A stretch of DNA of 64,000 nucleotides from Eudorina sp. 2006-703-Eu-15 (taxonomy: Eukaryota > Chlorophyta > Chlorophyceae > Chlamydomonadales > Volvocaceae). This document shows positions 34,001-46,331 of the stretch, in pieces. Numbering within the stretch: the stretch's first letter is position 1; each line of letters begins with the position of its first letter. The position numbers were made by a program, and so were the translations under genes. Where the stretch lies: contig BDSI01000026.1 of assembly GCA_003117195.1 (NCBI GenBank), positions 62,001-126,000 on the forward strand. The letters run 5' to 3'. Under the pieces are notes generated by a model, which ran no database searches, was not told the DNA's origin, and saw nothing but the letters and a program-made list of their open reading frames with translations.

Positions 34001-37000
34001 TGAACGGCGCAAAGCAGCGGTGAGTGCGGCCAGGGGCTGGACTGTTGGTGCTGGAGCTGCCGGGAGTGTTGCCGCCGGCGGTGTTACTCCCGCCCCGCCG
34101 CCGTCCGCCCCTGCACCCACTCATCCTTCCGCCCACCCAAGGGCCGGCGCCGGGCATTCTGCGACGGCATGCTTCCGCCGCTTTGGGCAGCAGTGTTAGC
34201 GGCGGCCATTTCACAGGCTGGCCTCTTATACTGAACGATGTTACAGCGGACCCCGCGGGTCAGTGACATTGGGCCATTGGCCATTGCCGTCTTGACACTG
34301 TCCACATTCGCAGCATCCCCTGCTGCACCTTTGTCACGAGCACCTGGGCCTGGGTGTACGCGGGCGTGGCGGCGGCGTTCGTGCTCTGGAGCGCCGGTCT
34401 GGCCCTCCAGATCCGGACCTTCACCGCCGCCGACACGCTGGCGCAGTGGTACTTCTCCGCGGCCATGCCCGGTGGGTACGGCACTACGGCAGTACGGCTC
34501 GTCGATTGCCAGCAGGTTTCGGTGATTATAGCTTAAACTGGCTGGCGGACCCTTTGCCAGAAGGGCTCGGAATCGAAGCTCTATGGTATGCAGGGTCGAA
34601 AGTGGGTAGGTTAGTTGATTAGGCGGGAAGTTGGATTCCAGAAATTCATTCGGGATTCACCGCCGTGGCCCGTGCCAACTGCCAGTACCACGCCCCGCTT
34701 CCTTCTCTACTCCTCCGGTCTTCCCCGCAGGACTGGTACCGTACTGAAGTCCCGCTTTGCGCCCTGGTAGCTGGTACTGCCGCCGGCAAAACCACCACCG
34801 AAAACCCGTCCAGCCATGAGCCCACCCCTGAACCAGCCCTCCGCTCGCCATAACCCCTCCATATCCCACCTCGACCCGACCCGACCCGACCCGACCCGAC
34901 CCGACCCGACCCGACCCGACCCGACCCGACCCCGACCCGACCCGACCCGACCCGACCCGACCCGACCCGACCCGACCCGACCCGACCGACCCGACCCGAC
35001 CCGACCCGACCCGACCCGACCCGACCCGACCCGACCCGACCCGACCCGACCCGACCCGACCCGACCCGACCCGACCCGACCCGACCCCGACCCGACCCGA
35101 CCCGACCCGACCCGACCCGGTGCTACAGCCTACAGCACGTTCAACACGCTGCGCTACCGCCCAGGGGCTGCCTCAGCGGCGGCCCCCGGCACGGTACGGC
35201 GGGCGCTGCGTCACTGTCTGTCGTCGGCCTTTGGCTCCTTGGCCCTGACGGCGGTGGTGCTGGCGCCGCTGCGGGCCGTGCGGTTCGTGAGCCTGGGGCT
35301 GCTACGAGTGAAGGGCGTCGGCCGGGTCCTGCGCTGCGTGGTGCGGCCGGTGGCCGCTCGCACGGTGAGGACCCGTACAGCGCTGGATGGGGGGCCTGTT
35401 GCAGTGGCAATGAAGGGGGGTGTGTGGCAGCGTCAGTAATAGCGCTGCAGGTGCTTTCTGCCCAGCATCTGCAGAGCGGGATGCCCGCTCTGCGCTGACA
35501 CGATTGGGGTTGACTCCCCCGGTGAGCTCGTATTCACGGTTCACATCACCCCCAAGTCCCAAACACGGACGCCGCCGATGCGTGTGCTCCCGTCCCCACC
35601 CGCCCTACCTGCGGCCCCCACTATCTCACAGGAGGCCTTCTCGGTGTTCGCCGTCGCCGCAGCCGCCATCACGGGCCAGCCGCTCGTGGCCGCAGCCCGC
35701 GCCGTCTTCACCCTGCTGCAGCGAAACTTCCTGCCGGCCTACGCTCTATGGTGGGTCGGTTTGGGGTACGGCCCACTGTGCAGCCGCATCAGCTGGATCG
35801 TCCGTTTGCGGACGCAAATTCCTCACAAGCGCATCCTAGCCTTCAGGCGGTTTCGATCTGAACGGTCCTGAGCCGAACCCTGCCCTGCTCCGATACCACT
35901 TCCTGCGACCGCAGGAGGCTCCCTGGAGTGGTGATGTTCGTGGTCGCCGTACTGCTGTCCCTGGTCTGGGCAGTCGTGGTCTTTTACGTCACGTACGGCG
36001 CCAACGTGACGTACCCGCCCATCGTGTTCGACGTTGCGATGGCGACGTCAGGCGTTGCCTTCTTCGGGTACGCGAAACGGGCGGGGAAAGTCCAAAGGAT
36101 GGGGTTTCCTACTTCTACTGGGAGTAATGGGTCCCAACTAGCTGAACAGGCATGACTTTCTTTGTGCATCGAAGACAGCTTGGGAAGCGGGGAGAGGGGG
36201 GAGTTCACGATGTCGTTAAGGATGCACGCAGCAGGGTGTGGTTTCGGAGCGCTGTCGCAAATACGGTCACGTCCCGCGTCCCAGGAGTCTACGTACAGCA
36301 TACCGTACACACACGTGACACGTCTCAGGCGTTACTTCCCCTCGCCCGCGCCGCTCTATCTCCTGCGCAGGATGTTGTACGGACTCCTCTTCACGACTGG
36401 GCTTCAACTGGATGCCGTACAGACACTGTACGTCTGCTACGCGGCAGACAAGGAACAGCGGCGAGTCCTCCAACCGGACGTCCACGCGGTCATACGATTG
36501 GTGAGATATGCCCAAGATATTTGGGGCGACAGGGAAGGGCCATGAAGCGGGTGTAAACGTAGCCATGTCGAAGGCCTTGGGGAGCACGCCAAGGGCGGGG
36601 CTGCCGGCCTTCCCCTCGGGCTTCGAACGAAAAAAAGACACCAGGGGCGATCAGCCCGGCGACAACTACCCGGGAGGGATGCGGGCGGGGCAAACGAAGG
36701 GCAGATTGGGAATGGGTGGGAAGGCGAAAGGGATACGGAGGTTGGAGCTGCGGAGAGCAAGGAAGGGGTGGAATCACCTGGTGTGCGGTGAGGGAGTCGC
36801 GGGTTCGGGCAGGACACGTGGACCTAGGGTTCGGGCAGGACTGGGGGACCTAGGGTTCGGGCAGGACACGAGTGCCTAGGGTTTGGGCAGGACGGGGGGG
36901 GGCCACAGCGCGGACAGGGGATTAAGCTCTATACCCTAAACCCCTAAACCTAAACCCTGAACCCCTGGAGCCTGCGTGAATGCGGATGGTGTGACTGCAG

Positions 37001-37810
37001 GACCCCAGGACTGCAACCACTGCCACCACTACTGCGGCATACTATTGCATGCCACGTCACCAAAACCATGTGACCCAATACCGTATCACCCAATACCACA
37101 CCACCCGGGGCCCCAAACGTCCTCAGGTCCCCGGCCAGGCGCTGCAGCTGCACCGCACTGGACTCGTGTACGCCGTCCCGGACGCGCCGCCGTCGGGGCG
37201 GCCCAGCGCTCCGGATGGGCCGCTGGATGCCGCGGCTCCGTTACAGCAGCCGCCGTTGGGACTCACAGCGGCGGGACCCCCGAGCCCTCCAACCGACGCT
37301 ACAACCGTCACAACAACCGCCACAACCACCTCCACCGGAGTGTCAGCTGATAGGACGCCGCCGCATCAGACGCTTGATTTCGGTGAGCAAGCAATCCCCG
37401 GGCAAGTGAAGCCGGTGCCCATCGTGGTGATCCCAGCTTGCCACGCAGCTTGCCACGCGTCACTGTAGAATACGGCGGGACACCATCCATGCTTGCTTGC
37501 TTGGTGAAGTAAAAGGAGAAGAAGTTGGACGGAGAGACAGAGCGGGCGCGGGAGAGCACAGAGAGAGATCTGAGCTGATAGACGAACGCCGTTTGCAAGT
37601 TAGCGCTGGCCGTATCGTGCTTTGCAGATGCCACGTACATGTATGCTACCCTGCCACCGCCGCCCTGACTTTACCGCCGCACATGCCGTACAACTACAGT
37701 ATTTGTACCTCACAGGGGCGGGAGGCGGCGGCGGTACCCCGGAGATGTCCCCGCGGTCGGTGTACGGCGCCGTCAGCAATGCCAGCGCCCTCAAGCGGCG
37801 GGCCACATGA
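31062..37810 (+). CDS. Choline transporter-like (SLC44/CTL family) membrane protein
   Basis: Twelve exons: 31062-31258, 31472-31544, 32085-32234, 32780-32963, 33821-34019, 34314-34471, 35129-35364, 35632-35750, 35915-36067, 36371-36500, 37127-37382 and 37716-37810. They give 649 aa and all phases close. The layout follows the CTL family. A short cytosolic N-terminus precedes RRDVCATITYVLLAAL (TM1), then a loop of about 45 residues. TM segments lie near 112-138, 142-163, 168-188, 211-236 and 279-300. LAQWYFSAAMP, RRALRHCLSSAFGSLALTA, LLQRNFLPAYALW and LDAVQTLYVCYAADKE then follow in family order. The C-terminal tail (about 534-649) is Pro/Thr/Gly-rich and disordered. The family transports choline or related cations and includes members of unknown substrate, so the substrate is not assigned. 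Exon 4 uses an AAAG acceptor and exon 9 a GTACGC donor; these are the least certain joints. Confidence 0.9.
34871..35119. repeat. (CCCGA)n pentanucleotide array in CTL intron 6
   Basis: About 49 units of CCCGA/CGACC with a few 1-base phase slips. The array ends 9 nt before the acceptor of exon 7, so it replaces the normal branch-point and polypyrimidine neighbourhood. Confidence 0.98.
36794..36900. repeat. Tandem repeat of about 30 bp in CTL intron 10
   Basis: Four imperfect units built on CCTAGGGTTCGGGCAGGAC with variable spacers. Confidence 0.85.
36928..36966. repeat. Degenerate interstitial telomere-like tract
   Basis: Several degenerate copies of CCCTAAACC-like units in CTL intron 10, resembling plant and algal telomere repeats (CCCTAAA type). 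Confidence 0.6.
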
Positions 37811-40333
37811 GGGGCGGCCGGCCATCCATCAGGTCTTCGGGCGCCGTCAGGTGCGCTGGGGCTGAACCAAGTACCGTACTTGCCGAGGCGCAAACATTCC
37901 TACCTACCCGGCATACCCATTCGCCCTACCCACTCAGCCCACCTACTTGGCCTCCCACTGGCCCAGGCTGGGCATGCTACCCACTCGAGCAACCCACCCG
38001 AGCAACCCACTCGAGCGACCCACCTCAACGTCTCGCCTGGTCTCGCCTGCCTAGGCGTATCGGCCACGTAACACCTAATACACACCATGGGTGGTGTCGG
38101 CCTTCGTTGTGTGAGCTTGCTTGGCGATGGGGCCTCACGGATTGGCTCGTGCGTGCTAGCTGCGGGCCCACTAGCTAGCTACGTACCTTCCACGGACTGC
38201 CTGCTGGTTTCTAAGCTCCCTGGTGCCTTCCGCTGGCAGAGTACGGTGCTGCACGCGTGCAGCAATGATGAAACTGTTGCAAGTACTATTATTGTTATCT
38301 GTAGGGGGTTGCAGAGGGGTTGCAGGGGGTGGCAGCAGGGGCCTGCAGACGCGAGCAAGGGCAAGTGAGCAGCTGATGAGGGGTAGCCCGGGTGAGTTAA
38401 TGGACCTACCTAAATGTCACGGATAGATCGACATCACACAGTCGGCTAGAGATAGATCTATCCACGCAGGCGCCAAAGAGCAAAAGGGCTAGCTAGACAC
38501 GCCCGCCGCTGGAGTTTATTAGGGCCCACGCGATGCATGGCCTTGCGCTTGGAATGGGGGGCTATATATGAGTTTTGCTTTCCATGATGGTTGGCCACCT
38601 GTCGGCCACCTATCGAGTCCGGGGGAGCTTCGTGAATGGGATGGCAATGGGATGGCACGCATGGCAGGTCATCAGGACATTGTCGATGCCCGTACGTCGT
38701 CGTACATTAGTGTACGGTAGTGAGTCCACGTGGTGTGGGCGGGCATACAGCCCCCTTAACACACGCCAAGCTAGCTCGCTCCGGCCCCCGTACTGCTATT
38801 ATTATCATTAGTGAATCCACGTGTGTCTCGGCTTAACTGAGCATGGCTATGGATGCCCCCTCCTGAAGAAGCGGCGTTACAATGGGGAGGCGCCATCAAA
38901 AGGGCGTGGGGAAGATGTCTTGGCTGCTGGCTCCATGCGTGCAGTGCACCCGAGTCGTACTGATCGCACAGGTTGAGTACGGTATTACTGATGTACGAGT
39001 GCATAGGTTCGTTAGGTGCGAGTACTTGGGGTCGTTGGTGGACGGTTAGTTACTGCGGCCCCGGCGGATGCCGCAGCATTGAGGCTGCAGCAGCTGCGAC
39101 GCTGCATCCAGGTGATTGCTCTTCTCATGACGATAGTTCGTTGTACGTGGGAGCCACGCATAGCGTGCACCAACGAACAGGTGTGTGTGAGCCCGCGGCA
39201 TTAGCACCTACCCCGCAGCCGCCCTCGTATGTTTCTTTTCTTTTGCGTCCGACCCAGTCTGGCCATTTATCATATCATTAAGCAGCAATCGAAAGACCCT
39301 CGAATATTGCAAGAATGCCCTCCCCCTTCGTTCGTACTGCGTCCAAGGACAACTGCCGTACTCGATGTCCGAGTTGACTGTTTCTTAGGTGACACATCAA
39401 GGCAAAGCGACTGCATGTGTGCTGGTCATTACGTGTTTGGGTTCTGGGAGGCGCCGTACCCCGTACGGTACTGCCATGCCATGATTTTGCCATGTGTGTG
39501 CCACGTCTCATGTATGGTCGTCCTGTATGGTCAGTTTGTGAGGCGCGCGGTCGTACGGCGGGCAAGCAAATTGTACGGTATGTCATGTCATCGTGAGCCA
39601 GCTAGCCAGCTAGGTGGTGAGATGACATGGTGAGAGGCCGAGTACGTCGGTATGCGCCAGCCAGCAGGTGCTCGGGCCTGGCCAGGCGCCAGATGATCGA
39701 GGTGGTGATGACACAACTAACTGGAGGACCTTGGGTGGACCCAACCTGACCACCGCCCACACGGCGACACGGGCGGTGAGGGGTTGTGAGGGGCCCGACA
39801 CGCAAGGGGTTGTGAGGGGCCCGTCATCGGCTATTCATCGGCGCTGCTAATCCTGGCTGGGCGGGGGCACGCGCGTCATTGTACGTGCGTTAATGTACGG
39901 CATGCATGACGGCATACACGCGTGTCTCACTCTGCGCGGGAGGAGCGTAACATGATTCATCAAGCAAATAATGCGCTGGGGTTACGTGGCAGGCTACCTC
40001 GGGCACGCACGTTGGGCTCTCTCTGTGGCCAGCCGCCGACGAGGTGTGTCGAGCCAACGATCATGAGTGTCGTTGGTAGGGCGGCGTCGTTAAGACTTAG
40101 CGATTGTAAGGATTGCTATCAGCGGCCCCGGCCAGCCCCGACCGGTTCGGGTGGAACCGTGCCACTGAGGGCACGAACGGCAGGATCCGAATGGCAGAAA
40201 GCGCCCGACGGACGGAGGGTACCGTACAGCTGAGCTTCGCACCCCCATAGACTCCATACGGCATCCGCTTCATGACAGCGGCAGCATGAGCAGGCCGCTG
40301 TGCAGCGCGGCGAAGTCCGCTCTCAGACTGCCC
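37811..40333. other. Intergenic region, no gene recognised
   Basis: No exon chain found on either strand. The DNA is rich in short GTACGG/CCGTAC strings (for example around 38.7 and 39.46 kb) and in Cys/Trp-rich shadow frames. Confidence 0.5.
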
Positions 40334-40338
40334 TTACA
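40334..40338 (-). terminator. Candidate TGTAA polyadenylation signal of STE24
   Basis: TTACA on the + strand, about 700 nt past the STE24 stop on the - strand. It is the first such motif noticed. Confidence 0.35.
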
Positions 40339-41036
40339 CTCCGTCGACCGACCGGCGCACAAGTGTACGGCATGTGTATGTGCCCTCGCCATGCTATGTA
40401 CGATACATCCAGGCCTGTCCGTACATCGCACAGCGCCGGGGCTACAGCCAGGGCTCCCGGGAGCGCAACAAGAACCCGCATGCCGGCTGACCCACAAACC
40501 GACAAAACTGACAGATCCGCTGGTTAACACAACCGTGCCCCGTGCACACCTGGAGGACTCCCGGCGCCTCCGGCCCCAGGTACGACTCCCTCCGTGCCGG
40601 AGGCGACCGGCTCGCTTCCTTTCCACCGCGCTCCCCGGCCCACGGAAGGGTCCAAAGTCGCGTCGCACTGGGTGGCGCGCACTGCTCCGCACTCTCACTC
40701 TGTACCCCTTCGCCCCCTGCCTCCCCCGGCTCCCTGTGCGGCTGCATGTCCCCGCATAAGTGACCTTACCCTGGGTGTGCTTCCTGCCGTCGCCCTTCTC
40801 GTTCTCCAGCGTGGGATACGGGTCCGTCTTGGCTTGCCTTTCACTCTCACCTCCCGCCCGGCCGCCGACTGCCGCCGACACGGGGCCCTGCGTGCCTGCC
40901 AAGCCTGCACCTGCGTGCCGCGTGCCCCTCACAAGCGGCTCCCACCCCCCTGGATTTTCCTAAAAGGTCTAGTGCAGCCATAGATACCTTCAACCGCCCA
41001 TCCGTCCGTCCGTTCGTCTGTCCATCCGTCCGTAAA

Positions 41037-44000
41037 TCACTGGGCTTTCTTCGTTTCTGGCGCCTGGCCCTGCCCCCCGTCCTTGTCCACGGCGGTGTCG
41101 ATGGCCCTTAGACGGTCCACCAGCGGCGGGTGCGAGTAGTGGTACGACGAATACCACGGATCCACGTGCATGGCACCCTGCGTGCCGTACACATAACGCA
41201 TAACGTACACTCAGGTTCGGGCGAGTTTCCCATCCAACACAATCAGGGTTTCCTCCTAGAGAACAAACAGACACACAAACAAACAGCGGCCTCAGAACAT
41301 CGAGCAAAGCGAAACCGAGTACAGGGGAGCCACCGATGCCATCCATCTCGTTTATCGCGACGCGAGATGGCGGGGCAACCGTGCTGTGCGACCCCGAGAC
41401 ATGAGCAAACAGATAAGAGCCCTAAAACGATTTTCGCAGTTGAATGCTGCGCAGCACCGCGCAGTGTAAGCATGTTCCGGACAGTACACGTCGGTCATGC
41501 GCACGACAACAGAGCATCATCGTACTGCGTGCTGTCGTACCTTGTTCTCCTCCTCCATCTTGAGCAGCGCAGCCCGTAGGTCGGCGCCGTGCCCGGTCCG
41601 CACCGCAAAGCCGTCCGCCTGGAACTCAAAGCGGCGGCTGACCACATTGCTCGCGTAGTGGATCACCTGCGCGACCCGGGGAAGGGAAGGGAAACGCAAA
41701 CAAAGGAGTTGAAGGGATGTTCAAGGAAGGAAAGGGGTACAGGGCCTGCCCGACCCGCCGTACAGGGCCACCGGATGAGGACCGGCTTGGCGATGTCGGC
41801 CACCGAAGCACGACAACACTCTAATGCCGCGATATCAGGTGTCCGGGCGCGTCGTACATCCGTACACGGGGAATCCTTCATTCCGATGCCACTTCCCAAC
41901 CCCCAACCAACACGACATTGGGAGTATGGTAGCTACATAGATAAGCGGACCCTTGCTCGCGCCGCGTCCACCCCCCCCTGGACTGCATCGGTGCATCGGC
42001 CCAACTCGCTCCCACCCTGTCCAGGCTGATGCCGTATGCTACCGCGTCGCGCCGTACGTTACCTCGTCGAGCGGCGACACGATGAACTGGAAGAGGATGA
42101 GGGACACAAAGGCGGGCGCGCCCCCGGTGGCGCCCACCGCCGCGCCCGAGCCGAAGCCGAATGCAGCCGGCAGGGCCGTACTGGTCCGCACCAAGGCAAA
42201 CAGGCAGAACTGCGAGAGGAGCACCACCTGGTTGACCGCAAACAGCTGCGGCGTGTGGCGGAGCTTCCAATGACCTGAGCAATCCCGTTGTTTCGGAGGC
42301 AAAAGTACGGCACCCGTACGAACATGTTGGCTTTGAAAACATTGCGTGCGTGGCAAGGTACGTTCCGAAGGCGCGGACCCGTGGGTTGGTCTCGGTGCAC
42401 CTCCAACAATAGTACGGTTGGCCGGCCTTGCTGTACACGTGCCGGGGTAGAGAGACGGCACCGCCAACCACCGCCAAGAGCCATCATCACAATCATGTAC
42501 CCAAGTGGCCGTTTGCCGGCTTTTGTCAATGGGACGCTAACCACGTGTGTCGCAACAGGACAATGACATGTACCTAACACATCGCACGTCTTCGTCGTAA
42601 AACGGTCACATGTGTGGGCGCCTACGTATATGAAGGGAGAGCGCGAGAAAAAATGGGACACGTGGTTATTGAATCAAATCCTGCTTCATATTCCAGCAAC
42701 GCTTGAGAGGTCCCAGGTCGCGGTAAACGTACAAGCAGCCAGCAGCCAGCCCGCTGCCGCTTTTCGCGGCGGACCGGGGTCGTCCCGGCCGCATCCACTC
42801 ACCCAGCTCGTGCGCCAGCACAGCCACCACCTGCTCCTCGCTGCACTGCTGGATCAGTGTGTCGTACAGTACGATACGCTTGTTGTTGAAGAAGCCGTAC
42901 ATATAAGCGTTGGAGTGGGCCGAGCGGCGGCTGCCATCCACGCGGTATAGCTTCCGGAGGGGAAAGTGGAGGCCGCCGGCCAGGGCCTCGATCTTGGTAC
43001 GGAGCGACCCCTGGGTCAGTGGGACGCCGAGGGACAGGCCGCCGCGCGGCGGAAAATCAAGACGACACCAGCGGTTTCCAGGAACATCCGCTCCGTGTGC
43101 GGTAACGATGATGTCCCTCACGGCGCTGTGCAAGATGTGGCTTTGCAAACTTCACACAACCGCACGTGACTTGCCACGCACAAGGCAAAAGGCGGAGGTC
43201 GCACTGCGGTGCGGAGAGTACGACCCTTGGCCACCCAGGCACGACACGTCCTCACTGACGTACTCCCAGGCCAGACTTACTTCGGGCAGCGGTTCGTACT
43301 TGTTGAAGAGCGGCGCGATGACCACGGGGTAAATGGTCATGAAGAAGAGGCTGAGGGTCACGATGAATCCCCAGAGGTAGAGGGGCATGAGCGGGCCGGC
43401 CACCTGTAGTCCGGTCCGGTCGGGTCGGGTCGGGCCGGTCGAAGCCGGGAGGGTCGGAGCGGGCCGTCAGCCGGTCTGAGGGTTCCCATCGCCCGGTGCC
43501 ATGCCCGTCTCTCCGCACGGGGGTGGAGTACTGCCAATCCGGTCAATCCGGTGACGGCGCGTCCGGGCGGCGGCGTGAGTAAACAGCCCCCGCCGGTCCG
43601 CCGCCTACGGGGAGGCGGGCCCTTCCTCCTCCGCTGCTGCTGCTCAAAGGTCCCTTTTTTTCACGGCCACGCCCTGCCTTGCCCAACCCTTGAATGCCTT
43701 CCGCACCTCTCCTGCACCGCTGCGAATCCCCCTTACTGAACCATCTTCCCAGTTGTACGACATAGCTCACAACAGATCCTCTTGGTGGAGGTCTTCTCCC
43801 CTCAGGGTCACCGGTGTGTGGGTCTGCAGTCCAAACCCACACGCCCCGGCCCCACACCCCGCACGCCCCGCCGAGCTACGAGCCCACGGCCCCACACCCC
43901 GCACGCCCCGCCGAGCTACGAGCCCACGGCCCCACACCCCGCACGCCCCGCCGAGCTACGAGCCCACGGCCCCACACCCCGCACGCCCCGCCGAGCTACG

Positions 44001-46111
44001 AGCCCACGGCCCCACACCCCGCACGCCCCGCCGAGCTACGCGCCCACGGCCCCACACCCCGCACGCCCCGCCGAGCTACGCGCCCACGGCCCCACACCCC
44101 GCACGCCCCGCCGAGCTACGCGCCCACGGCCCCACCTGCAGGATGACGGTGAGACCTCCCACGATGGGCGGCAACAGCACCGCCGCCAGCACCAGCTGCG
44201 TGCGGGTGCAGAAGTGGGGCCGACACGTCACCGAGGAGCGAAACGGTGTGCGACAGGCAGGCACCAACAATAACACGCACATACCGTTACCCTTACTTGG
44301 TCACTTGGTAAGTCGTTTCAGTCACGGCCTTTCAGCCACGGCGTCTCCGCCACGCTGCTGTGCTCCAGCAGCTATCTCTCCCCTCCCCTCCCCTCCCCTC
44401 CCTCCTTTCTCCCACACGCCTTGCCCAACCCCCTCCCCTCCCCCTTGCGGCCCCCCTCCACCCCCCTGGCGCCCTGACCACACCTGCTTGACCAGGTCCG
44501 AGATGTACAGCCCGGGCGTCTGCTTGTTGAACCCGTGCCGCTGCTCCACCACGAAGGTCGAGTAGATCCCCCAGGGCAGCTCCAGAACCGTGTTACCCAG
44601 GTGCAGTACGAACACAAACACGACCGTCTGGGCCACCTCGCCCGAAGCCCACGAGGGCCACCGCCCCGCGCCCGCGCGCGCAGCCGCGAGCTGCAGCAGC
44701 TGCCCCGCAAACACCCAGATGCGGGGCAGCCAGCCGCCGAGGATGAGGAAGAGCGTCTCAAAGGTGCTGTAGAGGCTGTGCGCGAAGCCGAAGCGCCTGT
44801 CGCCCGCGAGACGGAGGGCGGATGGGGACAGCCGGAATGGTCATCGTGCGCGGAGGGGGACACGGAGGGACCCCGCGGGGTGGGGGCGGGTTGTGTCGAT
44901 GAGGCGGCGGCTTTGATCGGCAGTTGGCGCACGGGACGATGTAGCGATGGTTATGATGATACGTGGATGTTGACGGCCCCTGGACTCCGGCGTACGACAA
45001 ATGGTGTGACCTCGGGTGTGTATAGAATTGCAACCCAACCTCGGGTGTGTATGTAGGTCCGTTGTTCCAAGCTACAGCACACCCGGTCGCCTCCCTCCTT
45101 GCGGACTACGGCCCCTTCCTGTGCCCTGCCAATAGTTCCCCCACCGGACCGTCAATCAGACGATAGGGTGTCTAACAATGGAGCTTGCCTTACTGAGGTG
45201 GGCAGGAGCAGCTCCAAAGCAAGAATTACATGGATGAATAGCTGCGCATGTACTGTGCAAAGGCCACCCATAGCCATAGGGTGTTCATCGCTCTGTTCCT
45301 TGCCCCCGGAGCCGTGCGGTTTGCCCCCGTACGACACAACCACGGCCTTGCCCACGGTGGCGCACTGCATGCCGTTTGCCGTACCATTTATCCACGCTGT
45401 ACGCCTGCGTCTTTTCGTACAGCTCCTGGCTGAAGAGGCCGGCGAGGGCGGCGGGCGGGCTGGGTCGCCTCAGCGCCTGTGCTCAGGTCGTGGGTATTTT
45501 GGCAAGGGGGATGGGGGAAGAACACAGGAACGTTGGTAGACATGGCAAGGCATAGGAGAAGCGAGGGTGACATGGGAAAGGGTGCATTGGTCGCCCGCCC
45601 GGTTGCCACATCACTGAGGCCCTCCGGATCCCCGCCACCCGCCGAACCCGCCACCAAGCGGAACGGCGACCGCACCCCCCGCCCGCCCGCCCGCCCGCCC
45701 GCCCGCCAGCCAGCCAGCCAGCCCGCCAGCCAGCCAGCCCGCCAGCCAGCCAGCTAGCCAGCCCGCCAGCCAGCCAGCTCGGCGGGTCCTCACAGGGCGG
45801 ATCTGGCCTTCCGCCCGGCGCTCAAGTGGGACGCGGGTGAGATCACACGGGTGTTTGGCGTGAGGGTGTTTGGCGTGAGGGTGTTTGGCGTGAGGGTGTT
45901 TGGCGTGAGGGTGTTTGGCGTGAGGGTGTTTGGCGTGAGGGTGTTTGGCGTGAGGGTGAATGGCGGCACCCCGACGTACCCTCAGCTGGCGGACATCTAG
46001 GTAGGTGTGGAACAAGTATACGGCGACTGTGAAGCCGACGTACAGCTGTAGGTACGGCACTGCACTGTCATCGAATCTGAAGCCCCTCTCCGGGGCGAAG
46101 ATCGTGGCCAT
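41037..46111 (-). CDS. STE24: CAAX prenyl protease 1 (Ste24/ZMPSTE24 family zinc metalloprotease)
   Basis: Nine exons on the - strand: 45980-46111, 45385-45476, 44484-44796, 44136-44195, 43281-43403, 42803-43010, 42063-42274, 41541-41666 and 41037-41177. They give 468 aa, a normal length for the family, with all phases closing. Family blocks in order are YLFHTYLDVRQLR, EKTQAYSVDKW, STFVVEQRHGFNKQTPGLYI, MTIYPVVIAPLFNKYEPLPE, DGSRRSAHSNAYMYGFF, VLAHELGHWK and VVSRRFEFQADGFAV, then SSYHYSHPPLVDRLRAID. The zinc ligands are His307 and His311 of HELGH and Glu394 of RRFEFQAD. A phase-1 intron splits the HELGH Gly codon. The enzyme is a multi-helix ER/inner nuclear envelope protease that removes the last three residues of prenylated CAAX proteins. 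Confidence 0.96.
43850..44135. repeat. 40-bp minisatellite in STE24 intron 4
   Basis: About seven near-identical 40-bp units, each containing CCCCGCACGCCCCGCCGAGC. The array ends directly at the exon 4 donor: its last unit supplies the donor GTGGGG on the - strand. It gives repetitive Pro/Arg/Ala/Thr frames on the + strand. Confidence 0.97.
45678..45778. repeat. (CCGC)n / (CAGC)n compound simple repeat in STE24 intron 1
   Basis: Tetranucleotide CCCG units pass into GCCAGCCAGCCC units. All of it is intronic. Confidence 0.92.
45851..45955. repeat. 15-bp minisatellite in STE24 intron 1
   Basis: Seven perfect copies of GTGTTTGGCGTGAGG, starting every 15 bp from 45851, 24 bp downstream of the exon 1 donor in transcript orientation. 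Confidence 0.98.
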
Positions 46112-46331
46112 GTGGGCCGACAGCGGCCGTCACTGTGCGACGCACGCCGCGGGGAAGACGACCCGAAAGCGGGGAAGGGGTTACGCAGGGCGATACAGCA
46201 GGGTAGCCCGTCCGATGGACAGTATTATTGTGTGCTGGTTTGAAGGGTTCCCCATACAGTCACAATCGGATCTAAGGTGGGGACATCGTTTGCAGAAGGG
46301 CGCGAGTGAGGCCCGTGTCCAGTGGTTGTCA

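Noticed and set aside
34816..35439. 207-codon frame of TRPDP repeats running into real protein
   Set aside because: The repeat part is the (CCCGA)n intron array; only 35129-35364 is exon.
43690..44565. 291-codon + strand frame with tandem PHTPHAPPSYEPTA-like repeats
   Set aside because: It is the 40-bp minisatellite of STE24 intron 4 read in sense; the real gene is on the other strand.
45152..45223. Hydrophobic - strand segment LFIHVILALELLLPTS as an STE24 exon
   Set aside because: Phase-compatible and membrane-like, but joining the exon ending at 45385 to the one starting at 44796 reproduces the family alignment (DKWRFGFAHS) with no room for it.
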